NCBI GenBank assembly: GCA_945861775.1
Contig: CAMAVT010000003.1
Span: 1-42,159, forward strand
DNA: 42,159 bases
From: Bifidobacterium breve
Lineage (GTDB): Bacteria; Actinomycetota; Actinomycetes; S36-B12
Direction of reading: 5' to 3'
The notes beneath the pieces are model-generated. The model worked only from the letters and a program-made list of their open reading frames with translations, made no database searches and had not been told where the DNA came from. Both the position numbers and the translations under genes were made by a program. Positions 1 to 9,948 of the stretch are shown here, piece after piece. The first letter of the stretch is position 1. Every line of letters starts with the position of its first letter.

Positions 1-1
1 C

Positions 2-244
2 GCATTAACAATTGATTCGGGGATGAACCTCTCTGACGAAGAACTCGTCGAACTCACCAAGATCTGTGATATGAATTTGGAAGTTGAGATAGCGCTCGAT
101 TCAACTGGGTTAATTAGTTCCATAATTAAAACTTTTAATTGCGTGGGTAATGAGCGCGTAAGTGTCACACAACTTGCCGATTTTGGTTCGCCAATCGAAC
201 TTTCAACACCTGATAATGCGTTCGAAGTTGACCCAAATCAGTAA
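2..244 (+). CDS. C-terminal fragment of a protein that begins before the window; hypothetical, possibly lipoprotein-like
   Basis: Frame is open to the left edge (ALTIDSGMNLSDEEL...), stop at 242-244. Confidence 0.5.
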   Translation, partial: ALTIDSGMNLSDEELVELTKICDMNLEVEIALDSTGLISSIIKTFNCVGNERVSVTQLADFGSPIELSTPDNAFEVDPNQ

Positions 245-248
245 CGAA

Positions 249-1604
249 CTACGTGCCAAGTAGGTAACTGATTCCCTTTTGTGATTTAGCACCGGTCACG
301 CGCAGGACACACAGGCCACTTCGCAGCAGAGCCACCTGAGAACCCTTAATGGTGCAAATCCCGCGAGATGAAGGCGCTACTCGAACCCGTGGTTTTACCC
401 CAGATTGAGTTGTGACGCCGGCCCACCGTGCAACAAGTTGCTGCGTGAGCCTTGCTGGTGCGGTGCGTACCCCGTTGACAACGATTGCTTCCACCGGTGT
501 TGATGTGGCGCTCGAGCCCAGGCTATTTATTGCTTGCACAACGACCGATAACACGGTCCCAGCCGGTTGATCCTTGACCACACACGGTGACGTAGCGACT
601 TCGCATACCGGGGTTAACTCACCCGTTTGGCTGAGGAGGGAAACTTGGTAACCGCTAATGGCGAGACCACCGGTGTACGTTGGAGCGCTCCAACTCACCA
701 AAACCCGATCTTCTGGCCGGGAAGTAGCAGTGACGTCGACCGGCGGATTGGGGATTGATGTTAATGGTGGAACGTATTGATTAATCCATGGTAGGAATGT
801 CGTGATTCGAGCGTATATTCCGGGGAAGTTCGCAAGCGCGCAGTCATTTCCCACACTTGTTAGTCCTGCCAGAACCGCGCCTGCTGCCGTACTCACGACG
901 AGCGGTCCCCCACTGTCACCCTGACAGGTATCAACTCCACCGCCGACATTGCCAGCGCAGATTTTGTCAAAACTAGTGAACGAACTCCCATAAGAACCAC
1001 ACGTATTCTCGTTTGGTCCACCGAGAATCGAGACATTTGCCGCTGATAAAGCGTCACTGTATCCACCGCCAAAACTCGTACTTCCCCAGCCAGAGATCTG
1101 AGCTGTAGTTCCTGCGGCCGGCCACGTTGCGGGATCTTGGGTTAAAGGGAGGGCAATCGGCTGCACATTAGATGAGAAGGTGAGCGGAGTAGTTAGTTGC
1201 AACAGAGCTATGTCGCCGTTAAAGGTCGTCGAATTCCAAGATGGATTAATCGTGATTCCTGACACCGCTAAGGCATTTTGACTTGAGCGCCCGCTCAGAT
1301 TGGTAATTCCAACAAATGCTGAGATGCTACTTGGGGTTGAACCGGCTACACAGTGAGCCGCGGTCACCAACCAAGAAGTACCAATGATTGAAGCGCCACA
1401 TAATGTTGGATTACTTGAATTTCGAATTGAAAGACTTGCCTGCCATGGAGTTGATGAAATTGTGATCGGTGCGCCACCGACAATTCGCGGAGATACTCCT
1501 TGAACCGGAGTTATCAGACCTAGAGCAACGATTAATGCGGCCCCAACAGCACATAGGGCAGTAAATTTTCTCCGCACTGTGCGAATATACCTGCACACCC
1601 ACAA
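249..1604 (-). CDS. Secreted trypsin-like (S1 family) serine protease with C-terminal fibronectin type III-like domain
   Basis: N-terminal hydrophobic signal; RIVGG maturation site; triad motifs TAAHC, DIALLQL, GDSGGPLV; Fn3-like PNPPVDVTATSRPEDRVLVSWSAPTYTGGLAISGYQVSL. Confidence 0.93.
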   Translation of the reverse strand: MWVCRYIRTVRRKFTALCAVGAALIVALGLITPVQGVSPRIVGGAPITISSTPWQASLSIRNSSNPTLCGASIIGTSWLVTAAHCVAGSTPSSISAFVGITNLSGRSSQNALAVSGITINPSWNSTTFNGDIALLQLTTPLTFSSNVQPIALPLTQDPATWPAAGTTAQISGWGSTSFGGGYSDALSAANVSILGGPNENTCGSYGSSFTSFDKICAGNVGGGVDTCQGDSGGPLVVSTAAGAVLAGLTSVGNDCALANFPGIYARITTFLPWINQYVPPLTSIPNPPVDVTATSRPEDRVLVSWSAPTYTGGLAISGYQVSLLSQTGELTPVCEVATSPCVVKDQPAGTVLSVVVQAINSLGSSATSTPVEAIVVNGVRTAPARLTQQLVARWAGVTTQSGVKPRVRVAPSSRGICTIKGSQVALLRSGLCVLRVTGAKSQKGISYLLGT

Positions 1605-1653
1605 CGCGGATGACCGCCATGTGCCAATGTAATGAGTGGCCTAGGCTTTCACT

Positions 1654-2820
1654 GTGCGAGTTGCCCTGTTGACCAAGGAATGGTCCCCCCAGATTTACGG
1701 TGGTGCAGGTGTTCACGTGGACTATTTGGTTCCAGCCTTGGCCGCGCATATTGCGGTGGACGTACATGCATTCGGTGAAAGCTTCCCCGACGCACGGGCC
1801 CACCGAACCCCAGAGTTTCTTGTTGGTGCGAACACCACTCTCGAGACACTCGGTGTGAACCTTGACATGGTCAACGTAATCTCACAAAGCCAAGTGGACC
1901 TTGTGCACTCACACACGTGGTACACGAACTTTGCCGGCCAATGTGCTGCATTTCTGCTCGACATCCCGCTAGTGATCACCGCCCACTCACTTGAACCGTT
2001 ACGGCCTTGGAAACAAGAGCAGCTCGGTGGCGGTTACCGAGTCTCTTCGTGGGTTGAGCAGAGTGCTTACGAGAACGCCTCGGCAGTTATTGCAGTATCA
2101 GCGCGGATGAAAGCCGATGTCCTGGATTGCTATCCCAATGTGGAATCGGAGAAAGTTCACGTAATCCACAACGGGATCAATACCGATATTTACCGACCTG
2201 ACCCCTCATTTGAGGCTGTCAACAAATACGGAATCAATGCGCAAAAGCCCTACTCGCTTTTCATTGGCCGAATCACTCGGCAGAAGGGTTTGGCTCACCT
2301 GTTACAGGCAGCAAAGAGTTTTGAACCGGAAATCCAGATTGTCCTGTGCACATCTGCCCCTGACACTCCTGAGATTGCAGCTGAAGTACACGAGCATGTG
2401 AGTGAACTCAAACACATGCGCGGCAATGAAAATGTCTTTTGGATTCAGGAACAGGTCCCTCGTTCAGAGCTCATTGCATTACTCACTCACGCAAGTGTTT
2501 TCACCTGTCCATCTATTTATGAACCCCAAGGAATTGTGAACCTGGAAGCCATGGCCTGTGAAACTGCCGTGGTTGCCAGCGATGTCGGTGGAATCCCTGA
2601 AGTTGTCCTCGATGGTGAGACGGGCGTGCTCGTTCATTACGACCAATTCGATCCCAAATCATTCGAAGTGAATTTTGCCAATGCGGTGAATCAGGTAGTC
2701 GCTGATAGTGAACTAGCGAAGCGGCTGGGAGCTGCCGGGCGCCAGCGAGTGATCAAGGACTTTGGCTGGGATTCGATTGCCGCGTCAACAATTGATGTTT
2801 ATGGGTCCGTGATCCGTTGA
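1654..2820 (+). CDS. glgA: GT4 glycosyltransferase, glycogen synthase type (actinobacterial GlgA/GlgM-like), GTG start
   Basis: KEWSPQIYGGAGVHVDYL N-terminus, FIGRITRQKGL, PSIYEPQGIVNLEAMACETAVVASDVGGIPEVV motif. Confidence 0.88.
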   Translation: MRVALLTKEWSPQIYGGAGVHVDYLVPALAAHIAVDVHAFGESFPDARAHRTPEFLVGANTTLETLGVNLDMVNVISQSQVDLVHSHTWYTNFAGQCAAFLLDIPLVITAHSLEPLRPWKQEQLGGGYRVSSWVEQSAYENASAVIAVSARMKADVLDCYPNVESEKVHVIHNGINTDIYRPDPSFEAVNKYGINAQKPYSLFIGRITRQKGLAHLLQAAKSFEPEIQIVLCTSAPDTPEIAAEVHEHVSELKHMRGNENVFWIQEQVPRSELIALLTHASVFTCPSIYEPQGIVNLEAMACETAVVASDVGGIPEVVLDGETGVLVHYDQFDPKSFEVNFANAVNQVVADSELAKRLGAAGRQRVIKDFGWDSIAASTIDVYGSVIR

Positions 2821-3785
2821 GCGACATTGCAGAACCAATTCCCGGTATTCCGCTCGACAAGGTGCCACATCCATTTACCGGATATGCCCTTTACCTTTCC
2901 GCAGCGCTGATTTTTGCACTCAATGGAACTGTCGCAAAATCCATATTACTGACCGGGATTGACCCGGCTCGACTTGCCCAACTTCGGGTGACCGGTGCGT
3001 TCCTAGTGCTACTGGTCTATCTCGCACTTCGAAACCCAACCGCCTTGCGCCTCACTAAAAGAGAAATTCCGATGTTGATCGCCTATGGAATTCTTGGTGT
3101 TGCTGGGACGCAGTATCTGTACTTCGTCGCTCTCACCTACCTGCCGGTCAGTATTGCCCTGCTCATTGAATTCACCGCACCGCTCATCATCGCTTTGTGG
3201 TTTCGATTTGTGTGGAAAGAACCTACAAAAAAGAGTGTTTGGGTTGCCCTCGGAATGGCCCTGGTCGGTTTGGCGCTCGTTGCTCAGGTCTGGCTCGGTT
3301 TTGCGCTGAATGCGGTTGGAGTTTTGGCGGCCCTTGCAGCGGCCGTGTCACTGTCAATTTTCTATATTTTGGGTGACAAGCAATTGCGCGTGGCTAACCC
3401 GCGTGATCCTATTTCCCTGACCATGTGGGGATTCGCCGCTGCGTCGTTGTTCTGGCTGTTTGTCCAACCCTGGTGGACATTCCCGTGGGAGGCACTCTCG
3501 GGGAATTCCGAACCACTCAGCGATGCGAATATCTCTTTCCCCATTTGGGTCATGATGATTTGGATGATCCTCTTCGGGACGGTTATCAGTTTCTCACTGG
3601 TGCTCGCATCGATGAAACACCTTCGCGCTTCACAGGCATCCACCGTTGGCCTCACCGAGCCACTTTTTGCCACCCTGATCGCGTGGATTCTACTTGGTGA
3701 AGCCCTTTCGACAACCCAAATTATTGGTGGGGCCTTGATTCTGCTCGGCGTTTTTATCGCCGAGCGGGCTCGTCTCACGACTTAA
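2817..3785 (+). CDS. EamA/DMT family transporter
   Basis: Ten-helix hydrophobic pattern, ALIFALNGTVAKS and C-terminal GLTEPLFATLIAWILLGEALSTTQIIGGALILLGV; TTG start overlaps the previous stop. Confidence 0.88.
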   Translation: MSDIAEPIPGIPLDKVPHPFTGYALYLSAALIFALNGTVAKSILLTGIDPARLAQLRVTGAFLVLLVYLALRNPTALRLTKREIPMLIAYGILGVAGTQYLYFVALTYLPVSIALLIEFTAPLIIALWFRFVWKEPTKKSVWVALGMALVGLALVAQVWLGFALNAVGVLAALAAAVSLSIFYILGDKQLRVANPRDPISLTMWGFAAASLFWLFVQPWWTFPWEALSGNSEPLSDANISFPIWVMMIWMILFGTVISFSLVLASMKHLRASQASTVGLTEPLFATLIAWILLGEALSTTQIIGGALILLGVFIAERARLTT

Positions 3786-3835
3786 TGAATTGTTCTCAAA
3801 ACAAATCGAACTACTGCCAGTGTCATAATGTGTAG

Positions 3836-5023
3836 ATGGGTGAGAAACGAGTACTAATTGTTGGTGGCGGACTTGGTGGCCTTCGAACTGCCGAAGCGTT
3901 ACGCGCTAATGGATTCATCGGAGAAATTGCAATTGTGGGTGACGAGGAATACCAACCCTACAATCGACCACCACTTTCCAAAGAGGCATTGAGTTCTGGG
4001 CTTTCGCACGATGAACTCAAATTCCGACAACGTGATTCAGTGGCTGACGTCACGTGGACTCTCGGCAGCGGGGTCGAGAAACTGGACACGGATGCCCGCG
4101 AAGTAACACTCGCTAATGGAACTACCGAAAAATTTGATGCACTCGTGGTCGCAACCGGTATCCGTCCACGGCTGCTCCCTATCCCTGGCCCAACACAGGG
4201 GCTGCACACGTTAAGAACTATCGACGATGCCCGATCGTTGAAAGATGCAATTACACCGGGGAGCAATGTAGTAATTATTGGAAGTGGGTTTATCGGCTGC
4301 GAACTCGCAGCAACGGCAACCAAACTTGGCGCTACGGTGCACGTGGTCTCTCTCGATGATCAACCAATGATCATGCCCATGGGCGCTGACCTTGGAGCGG
4401 CTATGCGCAGACGTCATGAAGAAAAGGGTGTTACCTTTCACCTTGGTCGTACCGTTTCACAGTTCAATGGTGAAGCCCGCATTGAAAGTGTGACACTTGA
4501 TTCGGGTGAGATACTCCCGGCGGACGTCGTCGTAGAAGCAATCGGTTCTGTACCAAACACCGAATGGCTGAAAGACAACGGTCTCAATCTTGATAACGGT
4601 GTTCTCGTTGATTCCAATATGCGTGCTGTTGGATCCACTCTGCCCATCTACGCCGTCGGTGACGCGTCCAACCATCCCAACAAGCTTTATGGTGATAAAA
4701 CTCGTCGCATTGAACATTGGAACATGCCAACCGAAACGGGGAAACGCGCTGGCGCCGCGCTGGCCGCTGAACTCGCCGGATCCCAATTACCAACAGATGA
4801 GTTCTTCGCTCTCCCAGCATTCTGGTCGGATCAATACGAATTCAAGTTGCAGTCCTACGGTCTTCCGGGCGCCGCAAGTACTAGCAAAGTTGTCAGCGGC
4901 CATCTTGACGGACCATGCATCGTTGAATACTTCAACAGCGATAACGAACTGTGCGGTGTAATAGGAATTGACACGGTAAAAGAACTTATGCCATACCGCA
5001 AGCAATTTATGGAGATGAAATAG
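3836..5023 (+). CDS. FAD-dependent oxidoreductase, ferredoxin reductase type
   Basis: GGGLGGLRTAEALR, YNRPPLSK, ATGIRPR, IIGSGFIGCELAA, YAVGDAS, EHWNMPTETG motifs. Confidence 0.92.
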   Translation: MGEKRVLIVGGGLGGLRTAEALRANGFIGEIAIVGDEEYQPYNRPPLSKEALSSGLSHDELKFRQRDSVADVTWTLGSGVEKLDTDAREVTLANGTTEKFDALVVATGIRPRLLPIPGPTQGLHTLRTIDDARSLKDAITPGSNVVIIGSGFIGCELAATATKLGATVHVVSLDDQPMIMPMGADLGAAMRRRHEEKGVTFHLGRTVSQFNGEARIESVTLDSGEILPADVVVEAIGSVPNTEWLKDNGLNLDNGVLVDSNMRAVGSTLPIYAVGDASNHPNKLYGDKTRRIEHWNMPTETGKRAGAALAAELAGSQLPTDEFFALPAFWSDQYEFKLQSYGLPGAASTSKVVSGHLDGPCIVEYFNSDNELCGVIGIDTVKELMPYRKQFMEMK

Positions 5024-5026
5024 CCC

Positions 5027-6544
5027 GTGAGTGTGAACTTTCCGCAAGGCGGAGACCATAAACGCAGTACAACTGCAACGGGTCGGGCAATTTTTGCTGA
5101 CTCGGTGCGTGCGATTGACCCGGCACTCGCGGCTCGAATAGAACATACAAAAGATTGGCGCAAGGGCTACATTGAACCTCTGCGCGAAATTGTGATCGCA
5201 GCCTCGCACACCCATGACGCGGCGATTCAGATCTCACGTGCGGGGCTTGAGTCAGCTCACCGGCGCTTTGTTTTCGCCCAATCGCACGGTGATATCCCCC
5301 TAGATTCAGCCATGAACGCAACAGCCCCTGTCATTGAATCCGTTTCGGTTGCTGGGCGTGCCTCCCGTGAAGAGACCCTCTCTATTGTTTATCGGGGACA
5401 GAGGATCTTCGGGAGTGACCTGCGTAGGCAGATTGATAAATGGGTTGGTGATGGAATTGCAGAGCCAAGTTTCGGCGCTGCACTTCATCTGCTTATGGAC
5501 AACCCAGACTGGCTCGACCTGTCCGGTACCGACATCGCGGTCCTCGGTGCTGGCGCAGAAATGGCTCCAACCCGATCCCTGCTTCGGTGGGGTGCACGAA
5601 TCCATGCCCTCGATTTGCCACGACCTGAGATTTGGCAACGACTCATTGAGATTGCACGAAATACTTCCGGCTCAATCAGGATACCCATCAGTCCAGGTGC
5701 ATCAGGTGCCATGCCGTTTGTCACCGGTGGGACAGTGCACACCGAAGACGACCAGGTTGTCGCCGCCGCAAGTGGTGTTGACCTCCTCGAACAACCGGGT
5801 GCGATTGTCAACTGGCTCAATGAAATTGACAACCCATTTATCCTCGGCAACTACACCTATGCTGACGGCCCGATACATGCAACATTGAGTATGGCTGTTG
5901 ACGCGATCTTTAAAAAGCTAGACACCCAACGCAAAGACATCACTCTTGCATTTCTGGCCACCCCAACGGATGTTTTCATGGTCCCCATGTCGTGCGTTGA
6001 AGAATCGCGCGAACGTTGGAATGCCCGAGGCATCAGTGGGTTCCTTCAAACACCGCTTCGCGCATTCGGTCAGTTTGAACCGAATTACCCCCGCACTTAC
6101 CAAACTAAAAGTGGGATAGAAGTAGGACTCAACGACTCACTTGTCCCACAGCAAGGTCCCAACTATTTACTTGCAAAAAGAATTCAACGTTGGCGCGCAC
6201 TTGCCGCTCGCGCCGATGGCGTACCCGTCTCTCTCAATCTTGCTCCAGCGACTCGAACTCAATCGGTTGTAAAGAATCGAGCACTCGCAGCCGCATATGC
6301 TGGCGCTGGGAGGTTCGGTGTCGAAGTATTTGAACCAGCCACCTCAACAGCCCTCATGGCAGCACTACTGGTCCACGACTTACGCAATCCACTCTCAGCA
6401 GCAAATCCGAGTACGACCCTGAACAACCCGATGGACTTGTTCGTTGTCGGTGCTAATCACGGCGGCCTTTGGCGCACGGCTTATGCACCTCGATCAGTCC
6501 TCGGGGTTGCAGCGCTATTGGGCATGTTTGAGTCACGGGCTTAA
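5027..6544 (+). CDS. Conserved hypothetical protein with a Rossmann-like segment (VLGAGAEMAPTRSLLRWGARIHALDL)
   Basis: 505 aa ORF, GTG start, 3 bp downstream of the reductase; glycine-rich nucleotide-binding-like motif. Confidence 0.7.
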   Translation: MSVNFPQGGDHKRSTTATGRAIFADSVRAIDPALAARIEHTKDWRKGYIEPLREIVIAASHTHDAAIQISRAGLESAHRRFVFAQSHGDIPLDSAMNATAPVIESVSVAGRASREETLSIVYRGQRIFGSDLRRQIDKWVGDGIAEPSFGAALHLLMDNPDWLDLSGTDIAVLGAGAEMAPTRSLLRWGARIHALDLPRPEIWQRLIEIARNTSGSIRIPISPGASGAMPFVTGGTVHTEDDQVVAAASGVDLLEQPGAIVNWLNEIDNPFILGNYTYADGPIHATLSMAVDAIFKKLDTQRKDITLAFLATPTDVFMVPMSCVEESRERWNARGISGFLQTPLRAFGQFEPNYPRTYQTKSGIEVGLNDSLVPQQGPNYLLAKRIQRWRALAARADGVPVSLNLAPATRTQSVVKNRALAAAYAGAGRFGVEVFEPATSTALMAALLVHDLRNPLSAANPSTTLNNPMDLFVVGANHGGLWRTAYAPRSVLGVAALLGMFESRA

Positions 6545-6563
6545 CCTGCGGTCAGGGCATAGG

Positions 6564-6599
6564 AAAACCCGCGTAACGGGGGGGTGTCACGCGGGTTTT
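6564..6599 (+). terminator. Rho-independent terminator-like hairpin
   Basis: AAAACCCGCGT / ACGCGGGTTTT perfect 11-bp inverted repeat just after the 5027-6544 stop. Confidence 0.75.
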
Positions 6600-6707
6600 C
6601 GATCAGCTTGAGTTTCTCAACTGATGGCTTTAGTCTGCCCGAATAATTTGCACTTCGCCACATTTAATTCGAAGGTTGTGGATGGCAACCCGACTAGTCT
6701 TGTGGCT

Positions 6708-7316
6708 GTGAACAGCGGCGAACTCAGTGTGATTTTGCTCGCCGGTGGGTCCAGTCGCCGAATGGGAAGCGATAAAGCAAACGTAGAGTTTGGGAGTGGT
6801 ACCTTGCTCACTTTTCAATTAGAACAAATCCCTAGTACATTCTCCGTGGTCGTGGTCGGTGAATCCATCGACATCAAACCAACAATCAACTGGCCCACGA
6901 TCACCTGCACTCGTGAGAATCCACCGGGTGCGGGGCCAGTTGCTGCGGTTGCCGCTGGATTGGAACATGTCAATACTCCGGCCATTGCATTGCTCGCAGT
7001 TGATGCACCATTTGCATTACCCCGCCTTCTCCGATGCAATCTTGACCCGAATTCACATGCATTGATCCCACGCGAGCACGGTGGCAAGATTCAGTACCTG
7101 GCCGGCTTGTACCGCAGTGAATCCCTTCGGCGCGCACTTGAGCAACTGGGCTCTCCTACAGATAAAAGTATGCGCGAACTGACAGCTCACCTACCATCAA
7201 TTGACTATCTTGAACTGGGTCCAGAAGATGGCCAGGACTTTATGGATATTGATACCCCACAGGATTTGGTGACCGCACGAGAGTTTCTGCGCACGCACCC
7301 TAGAGTCAAGCCATGA
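6708..7316 (+). CDS. mobA: Molybdenum cofactor guanylyltransferase (MobA-like NTP transferase); exact start uncertain (ORF opens at 6624)
   Basis: LLAGGSSRRMGSDKANVEFG motif, next to moeA-like gene. Confidence 0.82.
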   Translation: MNSGELSVILLAGGSSRRMGSDKANVEFGSGTLLTFQLEQIPSTFSVVVVGESIDIKPTINWPTITCTRENPPGAGPVAAVAAGLEHVNTPAIALLAVDAPFALPRLLRCNLDPNSHALIPREHGGKIQYLAGLYRSESLRRALEQLGSPTDKSMRELTAHLPSIDYLELGPEDGQDFMDIDTPQDLVTAREFLRTHPRVKP

Positions 7317-7558
7317 ACGAATGGCTACAGGAAGTGATCAAGGCACTGAACCTCGGTGAGGTTACCCAGGGCGTGAGCGATTCAGATCTCAAGGCGATCC
7401 TCGACGGAGCGCGGCACGCAGCCCACCAGGTTGAACGCCCCGCTGCTCCCGTAACCACCTACTTGATGGGGATGGCGGTCGCTCGCGGTGGCGACATACA
7501 AGAAATCTCAGACACGATTGAAGCCCTGGCCAAGACCTGGGCGCAGAAGGACAGCTAG
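7313..7558 (+). CDS. DUF6457-like small protein
   Basis: NEWLQEVIKALNL...APVTTYLMGMAVARGGD pattern between mobA and moeA; 4-bp overlap with mobA. Confidence 0.72.
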   Translation: MNEWLQEVIKALNLGEVTQGVSDSDLKAILDGARHAAHQVERPAAPVTTYLMGMAVARGGDIQEISDTIEALAKTWAQKDS

Positions 7559-7562
7559 ACAC

Positions 7563-8732
7563 GTGGTGACAGATCACAGCGCTACGCACACCGAAAACTC
7601 CTGGGAACAAGTACGCCAATTTGCCTACTCATTTGCTCACAAAGGTCGAACAGAGGTCATATCACTTGATGCAGCCGACAAAAGAATGTGCGCCGATAAT
7701 CTAGTCGCTTTGACAAGCCTTCCGTTTGCCAATTCAAGTTCAATGGACGGCTGGGCGGTTAACGGCAACGGTCCGTGGACACTGACCACCGCGCCACAAC
7801 TTGAAATAGATCAAGCGAGCATTCTCACCACGGGCGCCGTACTTCCCGTTGGAGCGCAGGCAATTCTCAGAACCGAGGACGGAGTCCTTGTAGGTGATCA
7901 CCTAACAGCCAACACGAACAAAAGCGCCAATACCGAAGACATTCGCATTGCGGGTGAAGAGTGCCAAATGGGTCAAACTCTGTGTACTCCCGGAGCGACC
8001 CTCAATCGGGCACTGATCGGCTTACTCGCTGCAACCGGAAATGATCAAATCAAGGTTTTTGCGCAGCCCTGCGTCCAAGTAATTGTTACTGGGGATGAAC
8101 TCCTCGCAAGTGGGCTGCCAACGCGAGAACATGTACGCGACTCACTCGGAATCCAAATCCCAATGTGGCTAAAACGCATGGGGGCGCAGGTACTGCCGGT
8201 GCTTTACATTGGAGACCAAGCAGAAGAAATATCGGCAGCACTAATTGCGTCACCGGCTGACATTGTGCTGACAACCGGTGGAACCGCGGCCAGTGCAAAA
8301 GATCACTTCATCGACGCTATTTCATTTGCAGGCGGTGAGGTTCATTTTGACAGCGTTGCCGTGCGACCGGGACACCCCATGAAATTTGCAGCGGTACCCA
8401 ACCCCGCAGGGCAACAAATCCCGGTAGTAGGCCTGCCCGGAAACCCATTGGCCGCGATTGTTGCCCTTATAACACTTGTCCAACCGATGCTGAACAAACT
8501 TCTGGGTCAGCAACTGCAACCTTTGATTCCCGTTACAACAGCACGTTCACTTGAGGCTGGTAAGTCAGGGACAAGACTTGCACCCGGTTGGGTGACCGAC
8601 TCAGGATTCATGCCAGCCGAATTTGGCGGCTCCGCAATGTTGCGTGGTCTGAGCACCTCAACCGGATTCGGTGTTATTGACTCCGCGGTAAACAGCGGAG
8701 AGACGATTGCTTTCCTGCCACTTCCCGATTAG
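7563..8732 (+). CDS. moeA: Molybdopterin molybdenumtransferase (MoeA-like), GTG start near 7563
   Basis: SMDGWAV, TGAVLPVGAQAILRTED, TGDELL, TTGGTA, PGHPMKFA, GLPGNPLAA motifs. Confidence 0.92.
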   Translation: MVTDHSATHTENSWEQVRQFAYSFAHKGRTEVISLDAADKRMCADNLVALTSLPFANSSSMDGWAVNGNGPWTLTTAPQLEIDQASILTTGAVLPVGAQAILRTEDGVLVGDHLTANTNKSANTEDIRIAGEECQMGQTLCTPGATLNRALIGLLAATGNDQIKVFAQPCVQVIVTGDELLASGLPTREHVRDSLGIQIPMWLKRMGAQVLPVLYIGDQAEEISAALIASPADIVLTTGGTAASAKDHFIDAISFAGGEVHFDSVAVRPGHPMKFAAVPNPAGQQIPVVGLPGNPLAAIVALITLVQPMLNKLLGQQLQPLIPVTTARSLEAGKSGTRLAPGWVTDSGFMPAEFGGSAMLRGLSTSTGFGVIDSAVNSGETIAFLPLPD

Positions 8733-8735
8733 GAA

Positions 8736-9596
8736 TTATTCGCACACGGACCCGTCTTTGTCCCGATCGATGTACCAGAAGTATGCGGCGTCCCTACCCT
8801 TTATGTAGGGTCCGTAGCCCGCTGCGATTGCTGCCCCACAAGTGTCAAAACGTGGATCGGTTGCAGAATTTGATGGGTTCGAACTGCTATTTGAATCCGA
8901 TGGCACAGTATTCGTAGCAGTCGTGGTTTGGGCTCTGGGCGGTATGTTCATTGTTCCCTTGCAATTGGACAGCAATTGACGCAACTTTGTTTTCTCTCGG
9001 CTGTCCACCGACAGCCGCCAACGAAACTTGACGCCAACCCAACTCTTTGCATACAAACAGAGATTTTCACTCGGTAACCAGTCACTGGGATCACGATCAC
9101 TTTTTGAACGATTGGAACTGGCGCTCACCGCGATCAAGGACAGAAGGTATCCCTGATCGTTTGCAAAACGCTCTCTCGTTGAACTATCCCAGCGCCAGGC
9201 ACCCGAATCCCAGGCTTCTTTTAAGGGAACAAAATGATCAATATCAAATGTGCTCGAATTAGTTGTGATTACACCGTCGTACTGTGACACCCACTTTCCA
9301 TTAACAACCTTGCAGTCAAAAACCGTCCCGGCGATTCTTTCAGCGATAAGCACTTCCTCGCGAGTATCACAACCATCGGAATCAAGATCAGACCAATGCC
9401 GGAATAGATCGCGGTTATAGCCGGAAGTTACTTCATTGGAGACCGGGAGGGAGTTCAAAAGACGGACCGGATCAACCTTGGACGCGGATGTTGCGGTCGG
9501 TGAGAACCCAAGTGAGTATCCAAGTGAGATCGCAGCGATCAGTGCCAGCACGAAAAGTCGCTGGAGAAAAGTCTTGCGGTCTGGGAACGAAAACAT
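8736..9596 (-). CDS. Secreted HNH endonuclease (DUF1524-type) with C-terminal Excalibur domain
   Basis: Signal peptide; DIDHFVPLKEAWDSGAWRW...FANDQGYLL..SSNRSKSDRDPSDWLP; C-terminal DTCGAAIAAGYGPYIKGRDAAYFWYIDRDKDGSVCE. Confidence 0.9.
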   Translation of the reverse strand: MFSFPDRKTFLQRLFVLALIAAISLGYSLGFSPTATSASKVDPVRLLNSLPVSNEVTSGYNRDLFRHWSDLDSDGCDTREEVLIAERIAGTVFDCKVVNGKWVSQYDGVITTNSSTFDIDHFVPLKEAWDSGAWRWDSSTRERFANDQGYLLSLIAVSASSNRSKSDRDPSDWLPSENLCLYAKSWVGVKFRWRLSVDSREKTKLRQLLSNCKGTMNIPPRAQTTTATNTVPSDSNSSSNPSNSATDPRFDTCGAAIAAGYGPYIKGRDAAYFWYIDRDKDGSVCE

Positions 9597-9598
9597 GT

Positions 9599-9631
9599 AA
9601 CCCCCTTGTTGTGAACTATAACAAGGGGGTT
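9599..9631 (-). promoter_or_regulatory. Perfect 12-bp stem-loop overlapping the Shine-Dalgarno of the 8736-9596 gene
   Basis: AACCCCCTTGTT-(9 nt)-AACAAGGGGGTT; on the minus strand the 3' arm contains AAGGGGG 4 nt before ATG (9596). Confidence 0.7.
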
Positions 9632-9640
9632 AACCAGGCA

Positions 9641-9928
9641 CTAACCTTCGAGCGGAATTCGAATTTCTTCGTCGCGCGCGATTAAGTTTCCATCAGCATC
9701 GTAAACACTGATGATTTCATCTTCAATTACCAAGTCACCGTCGGCATCGAGTACATCGATAATTTCGTCGACTATTGAACCCTGAGGGCCGGTAGCAACG
9801 ATAATTTCGTCAGCAATGGCACCGACAACTTCACCATTTTCGTCGAGCACAATGTTGATTGACAAGTCGTCGCCAACTTCAATTTCATTTGGATCCACAA
9901 TTTCGTTTTCCACAATTCTCGCTTTCAT
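9641..9928 (-). CDS. Small acidic repeat protein, hypothetical
   Basis: 95 aa ORF with about 16-residue repeats DEIIDVLDADGDLVIE / DEIISVYDADGNLIAR; sits 20 bp downstream of the GlpD-like gene on the same strand. Confidence 0.68.
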   Translation of the reverse strand: MKARIVENEIVDPNEIEVGDDLSINIVLDENGEVVGAIADEIIVATGPQGSIVDEIIDVLDADGDLVIEDEIISVYDADGNLIARDEEIRIPLEG

Positions 9929-9948
9929 TCCACTCGATTACTTGATGG

